Assembly: GCA_027391075.1 (NCBI GenBank)
Contig: DAHYHI010000096.1
Coordinates: forward strand, 1 to 64,000
Direction: 5' to 3'
From: JAJZAM01 sp027391075
Lineage (GTDB): Bacteria; Actinomycetota; Acidimicrobiia; Acidimicrobiales; Palsa-688
DNA: 64,000 nucleotides
The position numbers were made by a program, and so were the translations under genes. Positions within the stretch are counted from its first letter, which is position 1. Each line of letters begins with the position of its first letter. Under the pieces are notes generated by a model. It was not told where the DNA came from, made no database searches, and was given only the letters and a program-made list of their open reading frames with translations. This document shows positions 33,294 to 41,563 of this stretch, one piece after another.

Positions 33294-34205
33294 GTGACCG
33301 AGATGCCGCTCTGGCCGGAAGATCTGGCGCCGGGGGTGGCCACGGTGGTGGCGGATGGTGTGACGCGTGTCGTGGCGCCCAATCCGGGAGTTATGACCGG
33401 ACCGGGTACGAACACGTATGCGATCGGTACGTCGTCGGTGGTTCTGATAGACCCGGGCCCCGACGACGACCGACACCTCAACAGGCTTCTCGATCTCTAC
33501 GGTGACCGGCTCAGGGCCGTGCTGGTGACCCACTCCCATCTCGATCATTCGCCCCTTGCTCGCCGTCTGTCGGTGGCAACCGGAGCGACCGTGATCGGCT
33601 TCGGCCCAGCCCCACGAGCAAGAGGTCAGGGTGCCGGGGGCCACCATTTCGATGGTCACGACCAGGGCTTCATGCCTGACCGCCGGATGTCGGACGGGGA
33701 GCGCTTCGACGTCGGCGATTTCGCAGTCGATGCCGTGTGGACCCCCGGCCACACGTCTAACCACCTCTGCTACGAGCTTGCGGGCACTGGGCTGCTCTTC
33801 TCAGGTGACCACGTGATGTCCGGTTCCACGGTGGTTATAGCCCCTCCAGACGGGGATATGTCCGCGTACTTCGAGTCACTTGAAAAAGTGCGCCGCCGAG
33901 CGCCCCGAAAGATCGGACCTGGGCATGGGGCGATGATCGACGATCCGGCCGCCGTCTTGGATGGCTACCTCCGCCATCGCCGGCAGCGGGAGGCGCAGGT
34001 GGTCGCTTGCCTCGCCGAAGCGGGACCTGGCGGCGTGAGCGTCGATGACCTGGTAGAGCAGATATACGCCGACGTCCCGTCAGCTCTCCACCCAGTCGCC
34101 CGCTTCTCGGTGTGGGCGCACTTGCGCAAGCTGTCAGTGGAAGGTCTAGCTCAAAGCTCCGAAGCCGACGACATCGACGCTAGGTGGTCGCCGGCGGCGA
34201 ACTGA
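33294..34205 (+). CDS. Metallo-beta-lactamase-fold hydrolase (Rv3677c-like)
   Basis: A 303-aa MBL-fold protein with the metal motif THSHLDHSP (HxHxDH) near residue 79, a second metal site at VWTPGHTSNHLCY, GDHVMSG, and a C-terminal winged-helix-like tail (HPVARFSVWAHLRKLSVEGL). The layout matches glyoxalase II/RNase-like hydrolases such as M. tuberculosis Rv3677c and human LACTB2. The neighbourhood of WhiB, paired ArsA-like ATPases and RidA supports that orthology. Start GTG at 33294; an ATG at 33303 is possible. The substrate (thioester or RNA) is undetermined. Confidence 0.88.
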   Translation: MTEMPLWPEDLAPGVATVVADGVTRVVAPNPGVMTGPGTNTYAIGTSSVVLIDPGPDDDRHLNRLLDLYGDRLRAVLVTHSHLDHSPLARRLSVATGATVIGFGPAPRARGQGAGGHHFDGHDQGFMPDRRMSDGERFDVGDFAVDAVWTPGHTSNHLCYELAGTGLLFSGDHVMSGSTVVIAPPDGDMSAYFESLEKVRRRAPRKIGPGHGAMIDDPAAVLDGYLRHRRQREAQVVACLAEAGPGGVSVDDLVEQIYADVPSALHPVARFSVWAHLRKLSVEGLAQSSEADDIDARWSPAAN

Positions 34206-34254
34206 CCGGGACCTATGGTCTGTTTGCTGCGAGTCGCGCTCGGAGAGACGGCGG

Positions 34255-35418
34255 TCAGACCTTTGCGTCTAAAGCCTCCCGGACGGTATCGAGGATCCGT
34301 GCCGAGCAGCTTGACATCTCGGCTACGGGTTCGAGGGCCAACACGGCCTCCACCAACAAGTTGAACGCATCGGAGGCGGACCCTTCGCTTAGCGTTGCGG
34401 GCTCGCCGCTGTCGCCGCCAGCAGAAACCGCTGGCTCGAGAGGTATCCGGCCGAGAAGGCGGGATCCGATCTCGGCGGCGAGCCGTTCGCCACCACCTGA
34501 GCCGAATAGCTCGTAGACCTCGCCGTGAGAACAGACGAAACCGCTCATGTTCTCCACGACGCCGGCAACGCGAAGATAGCCTTTCCTTGCCATGTCCGCC
34601 GCTCGCGCCGCTACTTTTTGAGCGGCGAGGGCTGGCGTCGTTACGATCACCATCTCTGCGCGTGGAAGCATCCGTGCTAGCCCCATCTGAATGTCGCCGG
34701 TTCCCGGCGGCATGTCTACCAGTAGATAGTCGAGGTCACCCCACTCAACCTCCTCCAAGAAGTGCTGCAGCGCTCTATTGAGCATGAGTCCACGCCACAT
34801 GACCGACTCGTCCTCAGGAGAGAGGAAACCCATGGAGACAACCCTTAGCTCGCCGATCCCGACCTTTCTGATCAGCGGTTGGATCAGGATCTTCCCGTCT
34901 GCCTCGGAACGGCGAGCTTCGAGTTCGCCCTGCATGCCCAGCATTCGGGGGACAGAGAATCCGGCGATGTCAGCGTCGAGCAGGCCGACGGTCAGTCCTC
35001 GTGCGGCAAGACCGGCTGAGAGGTTCACGGTGACAGAGGACTTGCCGACCCCCCCCTTCCCAGACGACACGGCGAGAACCCGTGTGCGATCAGGGATACG
35101 CGTGTGAGGCGGGTTGGCGGCCGCTCGAGCCCTGGCACGGTCCATCAGCCGGCGCTTGTCCTCGGGGCTCATCTCGGTGGTGACCACCTGCACGCGACCA
35201 ACGCCTGGCAGACCTCCAAGGCGTTCGGTGACGTCGTGGCTTATCTGGGATCGCAACGGGCAGGCGGCGGTCGTGAGTGCAACTTGCACGACCAAGACGT
35301 CACGGTCACAGCTGAAGCCCTGATACATGCCGAGCTCGACGATGTCTGCGCCTAGCTCAGGGTCCACAACGCCGCGTAACGCTGACTTTACTGCCGCTTC
35401 AGAGACGCTGGGCGACAT
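34255..35418 (-). CDS. mrp: Mrp/NBP35-family Fe-S cluster carrier ATPase
   Basis: A 387-aa protein with an N-terminal MIP18 (DUF59) domain (residues ~5-80: ALRGVVDPELGADIVELGMY, TTAACPLRSQI) and a C-terminal ParA-type ATPase with the deviant Walker A VSSGKGGVGKSSVTVNLSAG, LLDADIAGFSVPRMLG and LVDMPPGTGDIQMGL. Mrp/ApbC proteins carry or assemble Fe-S clusters. The usual CxxC pair of the ATPase domain is not intact: only one Cys remains in GFVCSHGEVYELFG. The ATG at 35418 starts the MIP18 domain directly; the frame runs on to 35463. It is divergent from the ErpA-type carrier, strengthening an Fe-S role. Confidence 0.9.
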   Translation of the reverse strand: MSPSVSEAAVKSALRGVVDPELGADIVELGMYQGFSCDRDVLVVQVALTTAACPLRSQISHDVTERLGGLPGVGRVQVVTTEMSPEDKRRLMDRARARAAANPPHTRIPDRTRVLAVSSGKGGVGKSSVTVNLSAGLAARGLTVGLLDADIAGFSVPRMLGMQGELEARRSEADGKILIQPLIRKVGIGELRVVSMGFLSPEDESVMWRGLMLNRALQHFLEEVEWGDLDYLLVDMPPGTGDIQMGLARMLPRAEMVIVTTPALAAQKVAARAADMARKGYLRVAGVVENMSGFVCSHGEVYELFGSGGGERLAAEIGSRLLGRIPLEPAVSAGGDSGEPATLSEGSASDAFNLLVEAVLALEPVAEMSSCSARILDTVREALDAKV

Positions 35419-35658
35419 CCCATATTCTTCTGACGTGGAACTCGACTTTGTCAACTCAAGCAATCCATCTAATTAGTGATCCAGGATCCCAGGCTATCGA
35501 GCGATTCAGGTTATCCGGCGGCCCCGCGGGCTCTTGCCATGAGATGACCGGTAACCGGCCGGCACTACTGGTTTCGAGGCGGGTAGAGTGTGACCTCGAA
35601 AGCTCTAAGCGTCCACCGGCCGGCCCCGGCCGGCCCAGCCGTATTCGAGGAGGAACCG

Positions 35659-36009
35659 GTGACCAGCACCGAAACACAGATCAAGCCCCCTATCACGCTA
35701 ACGGATCCCGCAGTAGCGAAGGTCTCCGAGCTCATCGAGGCTGAGGGTAACCCTGAGCTTGCGTTGAGGGTAGCGGTCCGTCCAGGCGGCTGCTCGGGTT
35801 TCAGCTACGAGATGTTCTTCGACTCCGACGTGGCGGCTGACGACGTCTCATACGCGTTCGGTTCGGTGCGAGTGGTCGTAGACCCTGCGAGCGCCGATCT
35901 GCTGGTAGGGGCCACTTTGGACTTCAAGGACGGCCTTACAGGTGCCGGGTTTTCCATCAACAATCCCAACGCCACCCGCACCTGTGGCTGCGGAAACTCC
36001 TTCAGCTGA
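35659..36009 (+). CDS. erpA: HesB/IscA/ErpA-type iron-sulfur cluster carrier
   Basis: A 116-aa A-type carrier with the three conserved cysteines in place: Cys45 (RPGGCSGFSY), Cys109 and Cys111 (TRTCGCG near the C-terminus). It accepts and hands on [2Fe-2S]/[4Fe-4S] clusters. The start is set at the GTG at 35659 because AGGAGGA lies 5 bp upstream; the upstream frame to 35590 is Pro/Ala-rich and unlike the family. It is divergent from mrp and 42 bp upstream of ridA, so the three probably belong to one Fe-S and metabolite-repair neighbourhood. Confidence 0.92.
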   Translation: MTSTETQIKPPITLTDPAVAKVSELIEAEGNPELALRVAVRPGGCSGFSYEMFFDSDVAADDVSYAFGSVRVVVDPASADLLVGATLDFKDGLTGAGFSINNPNATRTCGCGNSFS

Positions 36010-36051
36010 GTTGACCGCTTCTGCTTGTTCGCTGCCGAGCGGGAGGTGGTC

Positions 36052-36411
36052 GTGAGCGCACCTGCGGCGCCGGTCGGTCCCTACAGCCCGGCTGTGCGAG
36101 TCGGAGACTGGCTGGTGTGCAGCGGGCAAATTCCCCTGCTCGAGGGCCAACTCGTCGACGGGGATGCGGCGTCACAGACCAGGCAGTGCTTGACCAACCT
36201 TGAAGCGCTGCTTTCAGCTAATGGGGCGTCAATGTCTCAGGTTGCGAAGACGACCGTGTTCATGGTGGACATGGCCGACTTCGTTGCGATGAACGCCGTG
36301 TACGCCGAGGTCTTCGGTGGCCACCGCCCAGCCCGGTCGGCTGTCGCCGTCGCAGGCTTGCCTCTCGGAGCTCGGATTGAGATCGAGGCATGGGCCTACG
36401 TGGGGTCCTGA
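36052..36411 (+). CDS. ridA: RidA (YjgF/YER057c/UK114) family enamine/imine deaminase
   Basis: A 119-aa trimeric RidA-type protein. It begins APAAPVGPYSPAVRVGDWLVC, with SGQIPLLEG, QTRQCLTNLEALLSANGAS and AVAVAGLPLGARIEIEAWAY; the Arg in GARIEIEA matches the catalytic Arg105 of the family. RidA hydrolyses reactive 2-aminoacrylate-type enamines and so protects PLP enzymes. The GTG at 36052 is preferred, with GGGAGG 5 bp upstream, over the TTG at 36025. An equivalent (Rv3678c) sits in the WhiB4/ArsA neighbourhood of mycobacteria. Confidence 0.9.
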   Translation: MSAPAAPVGPYSPAVRVGDWLVCSGQIPLLEGQLVDGDAASQTRQCLTNLEALLSANGASMSQVAKTTVFMVDMADFVAMNAVYAEVFGGHRPARSAVAVAGLPLGARIEIEAWAYVGS

Positions 36412-36421
36412 GAGAAGCTTC

Positions 36422-37102
36422 TCATGAGTCCCAGCGCGTCTGTCCGAAGCGGTATCCGACAGAACGAACCGTGGAAATCAGGTGTGCCTGTTCTTCTCCG
36501 AGCTTAGCTCGTAATCTTCTGACGTGAACGTCTACGGTTCGCGCCCCCCCGTAGTACTCGTAGCCCCATACTCTCGACAGGAGAGTTTCTCTTGTGAAGA
36601 CTCTTCCGGGGTGAGTCGCCAGGAACTTCAGAAGTTCGTATTCCATGTAGGTCAGGTCGAGCGGGCGACCTGAGAGGCTTGCCTGATATGTCTCAAGGTT
36701 GAGCACGAGCCCGCCGTGTTCGACCAACTCGGGACGGCTGCCACGACCGGTCCTCCAGAACAGGTGGTCGAGGCGGGCACTCAATTCCTTGATGTTAGAT
36801 GAAGTTACACAGAAATCATCGAATAGGTCCTCGCGGAGTTCAAGCTCCCGTAGCTGCGGTTCTGCCAGGACCAACAAGAGGGGCGAAAGTGGTGCATCCC
36901 GCTTTCTCACGGCTCTGCATACGGCGAACGCCGTCTCGGAGTCTGCGTCGGCGCAGATCAAGGCACCGGACCAGCCGTCTTCGGGTTCCATGCGTTCGGC
37001 GTGACGAACTGAACCCACCGGTCGCCACTTGTAACCTCCCGCTTCTAGAGCGCTGATGACTCCCGAGGGTGGAGGATCGGGATATACGAGGAGCTCCTCC
37101 AA
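36422..37102 (-). CDS. glnR: OmpR/PhoB-family regulator, GlnR-like
   Basis: A 226-aa regulator. The C-terminal winged helix (residues ~130-220: GLVLNLETYQASLSGRPLDL, FLATHPGRVFTRETLLSRVW, ARTVDVHVRRLRAKLG, STVRSVGYRFG) closely matches actinobacterial GlnR. The N-terminal receiver is atypical and lacks a clear DD pocket, as in GlnR, which works unphosphorylated. I place the start at TTG 37102, which gives a beginning (xEELLVYPDPPP) like GlnR's and has AGGAGG at 37113-37118. The 35 codons upstream overlap glnA. Immediately downstream of glnA and coupled to it, this is probably the nitrogen regulator of the block. Confidence 0.85.
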   Translation of the reverse strand: MEELLVYPDPPPSGVISALEAGGYKWRPVGSVRHAERMEPEDGWSGALICADADSETAFAVCRAVRKRDAPLSPLLLVLAEPQLRELELREDLFDDFCVTSSNIKELSARLDHLFWRTGRGSRPELVEHGGLVLNLETYQASLSGRPLDLTYMEYELLKFLATHPGRVFTRETLLSRVWGYEYYGGARTVDVHVRRLRAKLGEEQAHLISTVRSVGYRFGQTRWDS

Positions 37103-37112
37103 GATGACCGGA

Positions 37113-37118
37113 CCTCCT
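37113..37118 (-). promoter_or_regulatory. Shine-Dalgarno site of the GlnR-like gene, overlapping the glnA stop
   Basis: On the minus strand TTTAGGAGGT contains both the TAG stop of glnA (37117-37119) and a perfect AGGAGG ribosome site. The spacing to the TTG at 37102 is 10 bases. Ribosomes finishing glnA would be positioned to begin the regulator, so translation is likely coupled. Confidence 0.75.
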
Positions 37119-38466
37119 AAAGCGCCGTTAGGTATCGGCGCCACTCGAACTCGCTCACCTCGGCCTTGTAGTCGGACCACTCGGACCGCTTGTTCCGCAC
37201 GAACCACTCAAAGACGTGCCCGCCGAGCACCTCAGCGATCACCTGGGAGCCTTCCATCGCATCAAGGGCTTCGGACAAGGACCCTGGCAGAGCCCGAATC
37301 CCCAGGGATGCCCGCTGTTGGGCGGACAGCTCGTAGAGGTTCGACGCCGCCTCTTCGGGCAGCTCGTAACCGCCTTCGATGCCTGCGAGACCTGCAGCGA
37401 GGAGCACGGCGAAAGCGAGGTAGGGGTTGGTGGCAGGGTCCGGAGCCCGGTACTCGATGCGAGTCGACTCGGTCTTGCCGGCCTTGGTGGGAGGCACTCT
37501 TACCAAGGCGGATCGGTTGTTCTGTGCCCAGGAGATGTACACGGGTGCCTCGTAGCCGACGATCAAGCGCTTGTAGGAGTTGACCCACTGGTTTGTCACT
37601 GCTGTCATCTCCCTGGCGTGCGCCAGGAGGCCAGCGATGAAGCGGCGAGCCGTCACCGACAGGTGGTACTCGTCGTCGACGTCGTAAAAGGCGTTCTCTC
37701 CTCCCCTGAAAAGAGACAGGTGCGTGTGCATGCCAGAACCCTGGACCCCGGTCAGCGGCTTGGGCATGAAGGTGGCCGCTATCCCATGGCGAGCAGCGAC
37801 CTCCTTTACCACCATGCGCACGGTCATCACTGTGTCTGCCATCGTCATGGCGTCGGTGTAGCGCAGGTCGATCTCGTGCTGGCTCGGAGCGTCTTCGTGC
37901 TGGCTGTACTCGACCGGTATGCCCATCTCCTCAAGCGTGAGGACAGTCTCTCGGCGTACCTGGCTCGGAACGTCATGGGTCGACAAGTCGAAGTACGACC
38001 CACGGTCGAGCGGTTCGGGAGGAACGGGCATCGTAGTGCCGGCGTCACCGCCTCTGCGGAAGTAAAAGTACTCTAGCTCCGGAGCTACGTAGAAGCTGTA
38101 TCCGAGGTTCCGTGCCCTGTCCATCACTCTGCGCAATACGTGTCGAGGGTCACCTTCGAAGGGCGTGCCATCCAAGTTGACGACGTTGCAGACCATGCGC
38201 GCCACCGGGCATCCGTCGCCGGGGTGGGGCAGCAGCTGGAAGGTCTTGGCGTCTGGAATAGCAAGGACGTCACTTTCTTGGACGCGGCTGAAGCCGTCGA
38301 TGGCCGAGCCATCGAAAGTCATGCCCTCTTCCAAGGCGTTCTCCAGCTCCGCGGCTGTGATTTGGAACGACTTGGCTGTTCCGAGCACATCGGAGAACCA
38401 AAGCTGTACGAAGCGCACGCTGCGCTCTTCGACGGTGCGCATGACATAGTCGGCTTGTTGTTCCAC
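37117..38466 (-). CDS. glnA: Glutamine synthetase, type I (GSI)
   Basis: A 449-aa GSI that makes glutamine from glutamate, ammonia and ATP. Signatures are MTFDGSAIDGFSRVQESD (substrate loop), PELEYFYFRRG, VEYSQHEDAPSQHEIDLRY, ATFMPKPLTGVQGSGMHTHLS (ATP region, partly cited), NQWVNSYKRLIVGYEAPVYI and TRIEYRAPDPATNPYLAFAV. Its length and the NLYELSAQQRASLGIRALPG tail resemble the ~446-aa actinobacterial/GSI-alpha-like enzymes. The strict adenylylation motif NLYDLPP is only partly kept, so covalent control is uncertain. Start GTG at 38466. It is divergent from a type II enzyme and coupled to a GlnR-like regulator. Confidence 0.95.
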   Translation of the reverse strand: MEQQADYVMRTVEERSVRFVQLWFSDVLGTAKSFQITAAELENALEEGMTFDGSAIDGFSRVQESDVLAIPDAKTFQLLPHPGDGCPVARMVCNVVNLDGTPFEGDPRHVLRRVMDRARNLGYSFYVAPELEYFYFRRGGDAGTTMPVPPEPLDRGSYFDLSTHDVPSQVRRETVLTLEEMGIPVEYSQHEDAPSQHEIDLRYTDAMTMADTVMTVRMVVKEVAARHGIAATFMPKPLTGVQGSGMHTHLSLFRGGENAFYDVDDEYHLSVTARRFIAGLLAHAREMTAVTNQWVNSYKRLIVGYEAPVYISWAQNNRSALVRVPPTKAGKTESTRIEYRAPDPATNPYLAFAVLLAAGLAGIEGGYELPEEAASNLYELSAQQRASLGIRALPGSLSEALDAMEGSQVIAEVLGGHVFEWFVRNKRSEWSDYKAEVSEFEWRRYLTAL

Positions 38467-38530
38467 GCCAGAGAAACTAACCGCCTAGCAGCCATCGCGG
38501 TGGCAGGAGGTGACCTTGGGAGGGGATGTC

Positions 38531-38551
38531 ACACAGCCTTAACACAGCTTT
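38531..38551. promoter_or_regulatory. Direct repeat operator between glnA and glnII
   Basis: ACACAGCCTT (38531-38540) and ACACAGCTTT (38542-38551) repeat with an 11-bp period, the spacing used by PhoB/OmpR-family dimers. The repeat overlaps a TTGACC -35-like element (38550-38555) for glnII and lies 65 bp from the glnA start. It is a natural target for the GlnR-like protein encoded nearby. Confidence 0.55.
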
Positions 38552-38657
38552 GACCCGACGGGCGCGGCGGTGATGGCACAATGTGAAAGCCTGACGGTCG
38601 GAGCAACCATTGTTTCCGGCCTCCCACCATCTAGACAACACCCAAGGAGCGCCAGGA

Positions 38658-39662
38658 GTGACCATAAAAGCCGAGTACCTCTGGATCGACGGAACGGAGC
38701 CGACGCCCCTCCTCCGTTCGAAGACCAAGATCCTCCCATCGGGCACCACGGAAATGCCCATCTGGGGTTTCGACGGTTCCAGCACCAATCAGGCTCCCGG
38801 CAAGGCGTCAGACTGCGTTCTCAAACCGGTTTTCACCTGCCCGGACCCTATACGTGGAGGTGAGAACCTGATTGTGCTCTGCGAGGTACTATTAACAGAC
38901 TTCACCCCACACAAGACCAACACCCGGGCCCAGTTGGTTCCCGCCGCAGAGAAGTACTCCTCGCAGGAGCCGCTGTTTGGCATTGAGCAGGAGTACACGC
39001 TCTTCAAGGGGAGCCGTCCGCTCGGCTTCCCTGAGCACAACGGTTACCCTGCTCCTCAAGGACCGTATTATTGCGGGGTCGGTGCTGACGATATCTACGG
39101 TCGTCCCCTCGTGGAGGCCCACCTTGACGCTTGTATCAAGGCTGGACTGGCGATATCGGGCATCAATGCAGAGGTAATGCCCGGTCAGTGGGAGTTTCAA
39201 GTCGGCCCTCTGGGACCTTTGGCAGTCTCCGACCAACTTTGGGTTGCACGCTGGTTGCTCCACCGCATCGGCGAGGACCTCGGGATCTCCGTCACGTTGG
39301 ACCCCAAACCTGTGCGCGGCGACTGGAACGGTGCTGGGTGCCACACCAACTTCTCCACCAACGCCATGCGCGACTCATATGAAGCCGTTATCACCGCGGC
39401 GGAAGCCCTTGGGGAGAACGCCGAGGAGCACGTCGCAGCCTACGGGCACGGCATCGAGGACCGCCTCACGGGTCACCACGAGACCGCCCACTACAGCGAG
39501 TTCAGCTACGGGGTGTCGGACCGCGGAGCGTCGGTGCGGATACCCTGGCAGGTCGAGCGGGAGCAAAGGGGCTACTTGGAAGACCGCCGCCCGAACGCCA
39601 ATATGGACCCCTACGTGGTGACCCGGCTGATAGTGAACACCTGTTGTTCCGCTTTGGCGTGA
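38658..39662 (+). CDS. glnII: Glutamine synthetase, type II (eukaryote-like GSII)
   Basis: A 334-aa GSII, the decameric form common in eukaryotes and found in Streptomyces, Frankia and rhizobia. It begins IKAEYLWIDGTEPTP, with MPIWGFDGSSTNQAPG, the ATP and glutamate segments FGIEQEYTLFKGSRPLGFP and YYCGVGADDIYGRPLVEAHL, INAEVMPGQWEFQVGP, DWNGAGCHTNFST and VSDRGASVRIP. The GTG at 38658 was chosen for the AAGGAG 8 bp upstream. It is divergent from GSI, sharing a 191-bp control region with a direct repeat, and ends in a strong terminator. Confidence 0.94.
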   Translation: MTIKAEYLWIDGTEPTPLLRSKTKILPSGTTEMPIWGFDGSSTNQAPGKASDCVLKPVFTCPDPIRGGENLIVLCEVLLTDFTPHKTNTRAQLVPAAEKYSSQEPLFGIEQEYTLFKGSRPLGFPEHNGYPAPQGPYYCGVGADDIYGRPLVEAHLDACIKAGLAISGINAEVMPGQWEFQVGPLGPLAVSDQLWVARWLLHRIGEDLGISVTLDPKPVRGDWNGAGCHTNFSTNAMRDSYEAVITAAEALGENAEEHVAAYGHGIEDRLTGHHETAHYSEFSYGVSDRGASVRIPWQVEREQRGYLEDRRPNANMDPYVVTRLIVNTCCSALA

Positions 39663-39701
39663 TCTGCTAGCCAATAAGTGCACATCGGTGGCTCTCACCA
39701 A

Positions 39702-39740
39702 GGTTGTGGGGAGACCGGATTCCCCGGTCTCCCCACAACC
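39702..39740 (+). terminator. 17-bp hairpin terminator after glnII
   Basis: GGTTGTGGGGAGACCGG (39702-39718) pairs perfectly with CCGGTCTCCCCACAACC (39724-39740) around a 5-base loop, 40 bp after the glnII stop. No T-tract follows, as is common in high-GC actinobacteria. Confidence 0.8.
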
Positions 39741-39790
39741 GAGTGGCCCGCGTTGTCTTTCGCTGCCAAGAGAGGGTACCTTGAAAGACG

Positions 39791-40228
39791 ATGTTCCCAA
39801 CTGCCGAATCGGCACCCGACCTGTCGAAGCCTGACCTGTCGGGGTCCCGCCATTTAGTTGGCGACAGAGGCTTCGGAAAGGCGGACCGAACAGCAGCCGC
39901 TATCTTGAAGGTTCCGCTCGGCCGTCCGACAGCCACGGAAGCCCAAGCTCAGAGCCTCTTTCGAACCTCGATAGCCGTTTCAGCGATTCGGTGCCTGATT
40001 AGCTACCTGGCAGTTCCGATCGCACTGCCATTCCTCGGGACGCTGAGCAATGTTGGCCCGGTAGTCGAGATAATCCTGAGCGTGGTCGCCCTCTTTTTCG
40101 ATGTGAAGGCGCTTCGAAGGTTCTGGCTGGCATGGCACGCCTGGCGGTGGGGAATGACCTTCGTATACACGGTGGTCATGGTCCTAGTGGGTGTTCTGCT
40201 TGTGTCTAACGTCGCTTCGATCGCTTGA
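39791..40228 (+). CDS. Hypothetical membrane protein
   Basis: A 145-aa protein with a polar N-terminus of ~55 residues and three hydrophobic segments (around 60-83, 88-103 and 121-142: CLISYLAVPIALPFLG, VVEIILSVVALFFDV, FVYTVVMVLVGVLLV). The middle loop RRFWLAWHAWRWG is rich in Trp and Arg and faces the membrane edge. No family is recognised. Its end overlaps the convergent antiporter gene by 23 bp. Confidence 0.65.
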   Translation: MFPTAESAPDLSKPDLSGSRHLVGDRGFGKADRTAAAILKVPLGRPTATEAQAQSLFRTSIAVSAIRCLISYLAVPIALPFLGTLSNVGPVVEIILSVVALFFDVKALRRFWLAWHAWRWGMTFVYTVVMVLVGVLLVSNVASIA

Positions 40229-41405
40229 GTTCGGCCTTCGCAAGTCTGGCTGAAGCGGGCTTCAAAAGCGAGCCCTGAACTGCGACTGAAGTAACAGCGA
40301 CGACCACCACGATACCGTACAAGCGAGGCCCTTGTCCGGAGCCGAGCCCTAGGAGATAGGTTCCGAGCAGGATCGGTACAGCTCCTTTCAGCCCTGCAAA
40401 AGCCACGAAGGCCTTCTCTGGGTTCGACATCCCCGACCGGGCGAGGCACCCGAGCACTGAAAGCGGCCTGGCTACGAAGGCGACCACGGCTCCCAACGCC
40501 AGACCTGGGGCCCAGGTGGACACCTGCGCTAAGACATGCAGGTCCAAGGTGAGCCCGAGGCTTATGAACGCAGCTATCTCCCCTAGCGATGCGAGAGAGG
40601 AGTGAAAGCGCTCGACTTGGATCTTGTGCGGGAAAGCCTCGTCGCCCAGAGAGATCCCCGCTACGAAAACCGCTAGGAATCCCGATCCGCCCACGGCTGC
40701 GGCAAGTCCATAGATGGCTACTGCAGCCGCCGCCGAGGCGATCGGGCGTTGGCCTGCCAGCGACGGGCGTCGGACCAGCCAGAGCAGGGCCTGACCGCCG
40801 GTGACGCCGACGACCGTTCCCACGCAAATCTGCAGGGCGAAAGTGCTGCCAGCGTGGGCCAAGCCTGAAAGGGTGATGCTCCCCGCTCCTAGGAGCGCTG
40901 TCATGAGCGATATGCCGACCGGGTCGTTGGTGCCTGACTCCCCTTCAAGCACTGTCGCTACCCTACCAGCGACCGGGTTCCGGCCGAGGAGCCCGAACAC
41001 GATCGTCGGATCGGTTGGGGCCACGGCAGTCGTGACCAGCAAGGCTGGATACCACGCTAATCCCAGGGCAAAATGGGCGAACAAGGCTCCAAACGCGGCG
41101 GTTCCCAACGTTCCGATCCCTCCCAGGCTCAGGACTACCCGGGCGGAGCGGGTGAGGCGCCGCCGGCCTAGGTGCATGCCACCCGAGAACAGCACCGCGA
41201 TCAACGCGACTGTGACGATACGGGAGACCGCGATCTCGCCAAGCGGGGCCAAGTTGGCTGCCCTTGCGCTGAGTGCCGTCACGCCTAACACGACCAGCGG
41301 TAGGGGTACCCCCGACCTTTCCGACAGTCTCTCCCCAGCGATAATCCCAAGGACCGCTAGGCTGAGCACTGTTACAACAACGGCAAAAGGAACCTGGTCA
41401 GGCAA
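40206..41405 (-). CDS. Cation/proton antiporter (CPA1/NhaP type)
   Basis: A 399-aa antiporter with about 11-12 membrane helices. The ion-binding helix contains VAPTDPTIVFGLLG (the TDP type of the family motif), followed by LEGESGTNDPVGISLMTALL, the ND pair typical of electroneutral CPA1 exchangers, and a late AGLKGAVPILLGTYLL. It would exchange Na+ or K+ for H+ across the plasma membrane. It lacks the C-terminal TrkA/RCK cytoplasmic domain seen in NhaP2/YcgO-like forms. It ends convergently with the small membrane protein gene. Confidence 0.88.
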   Translation of the reverse strand: MPDQVPFAVVVTVLSLAVLGIIAGERLSERSGVPLPLVVLGVTALSARAANLAPLGEIAVSRIVTVALIAVLFSGGMHLGRRRLTRSARVVLSLGGIGTLGTAAFGALFAHFALGLAWYPALLVTTAVAPTDPTIVFGLLGRNPVAGRVATVLEGESGTNDPVGISLMTALLGAGSITLSGLAHAGSTFALQICVGTVVGVTGGQALLWLVRRPSLAGQRPIASAAAAVAIYGLAAAVGGSGFLAVFVAGISLGDEAFPHKIQVERFHSSLASLGEIAAFISLGLTLDLHVLAQVSTWAPGLALGAVVAFVARPLSVLGCLARSGMSNPEKAFVAFAGLKGAVPILLGTYLLGLGSGQGPRLYGIVVVVAVTSVAVQGSLLKPASARLAKAELKRSKRR

Positions 41406-41563
41406 GGGCTCTCCCGAGTCGGCAGGGTGGGTCTACTCGAACACTTCCAACGCCGACCAGACTTCCCGGCTCGCCAATCCAAACCTACCACGAACGGCAA
41501 CGAAAGCTCATTAGGCCGATCGCGATCTCTGCAGGACGTCCGATAGGGGGCTAAGGTGGTCTT

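Noticed and set aside
36412..36423. GAGAAGCTTCTC palindrome between ridA and the GlnR-like gene as a terminator
   Set aside because: The 6-bp arms meet without a loop and would form a very weak RNA hairpin; it may be a chance palindrome.
37103..37207. Longer N-terminus of the GlnR-like regulator
   Set aside because: These 35 codons lie in glnA and have no similarity to regulators, whereas a strong SD precedes the TTG at 37102.
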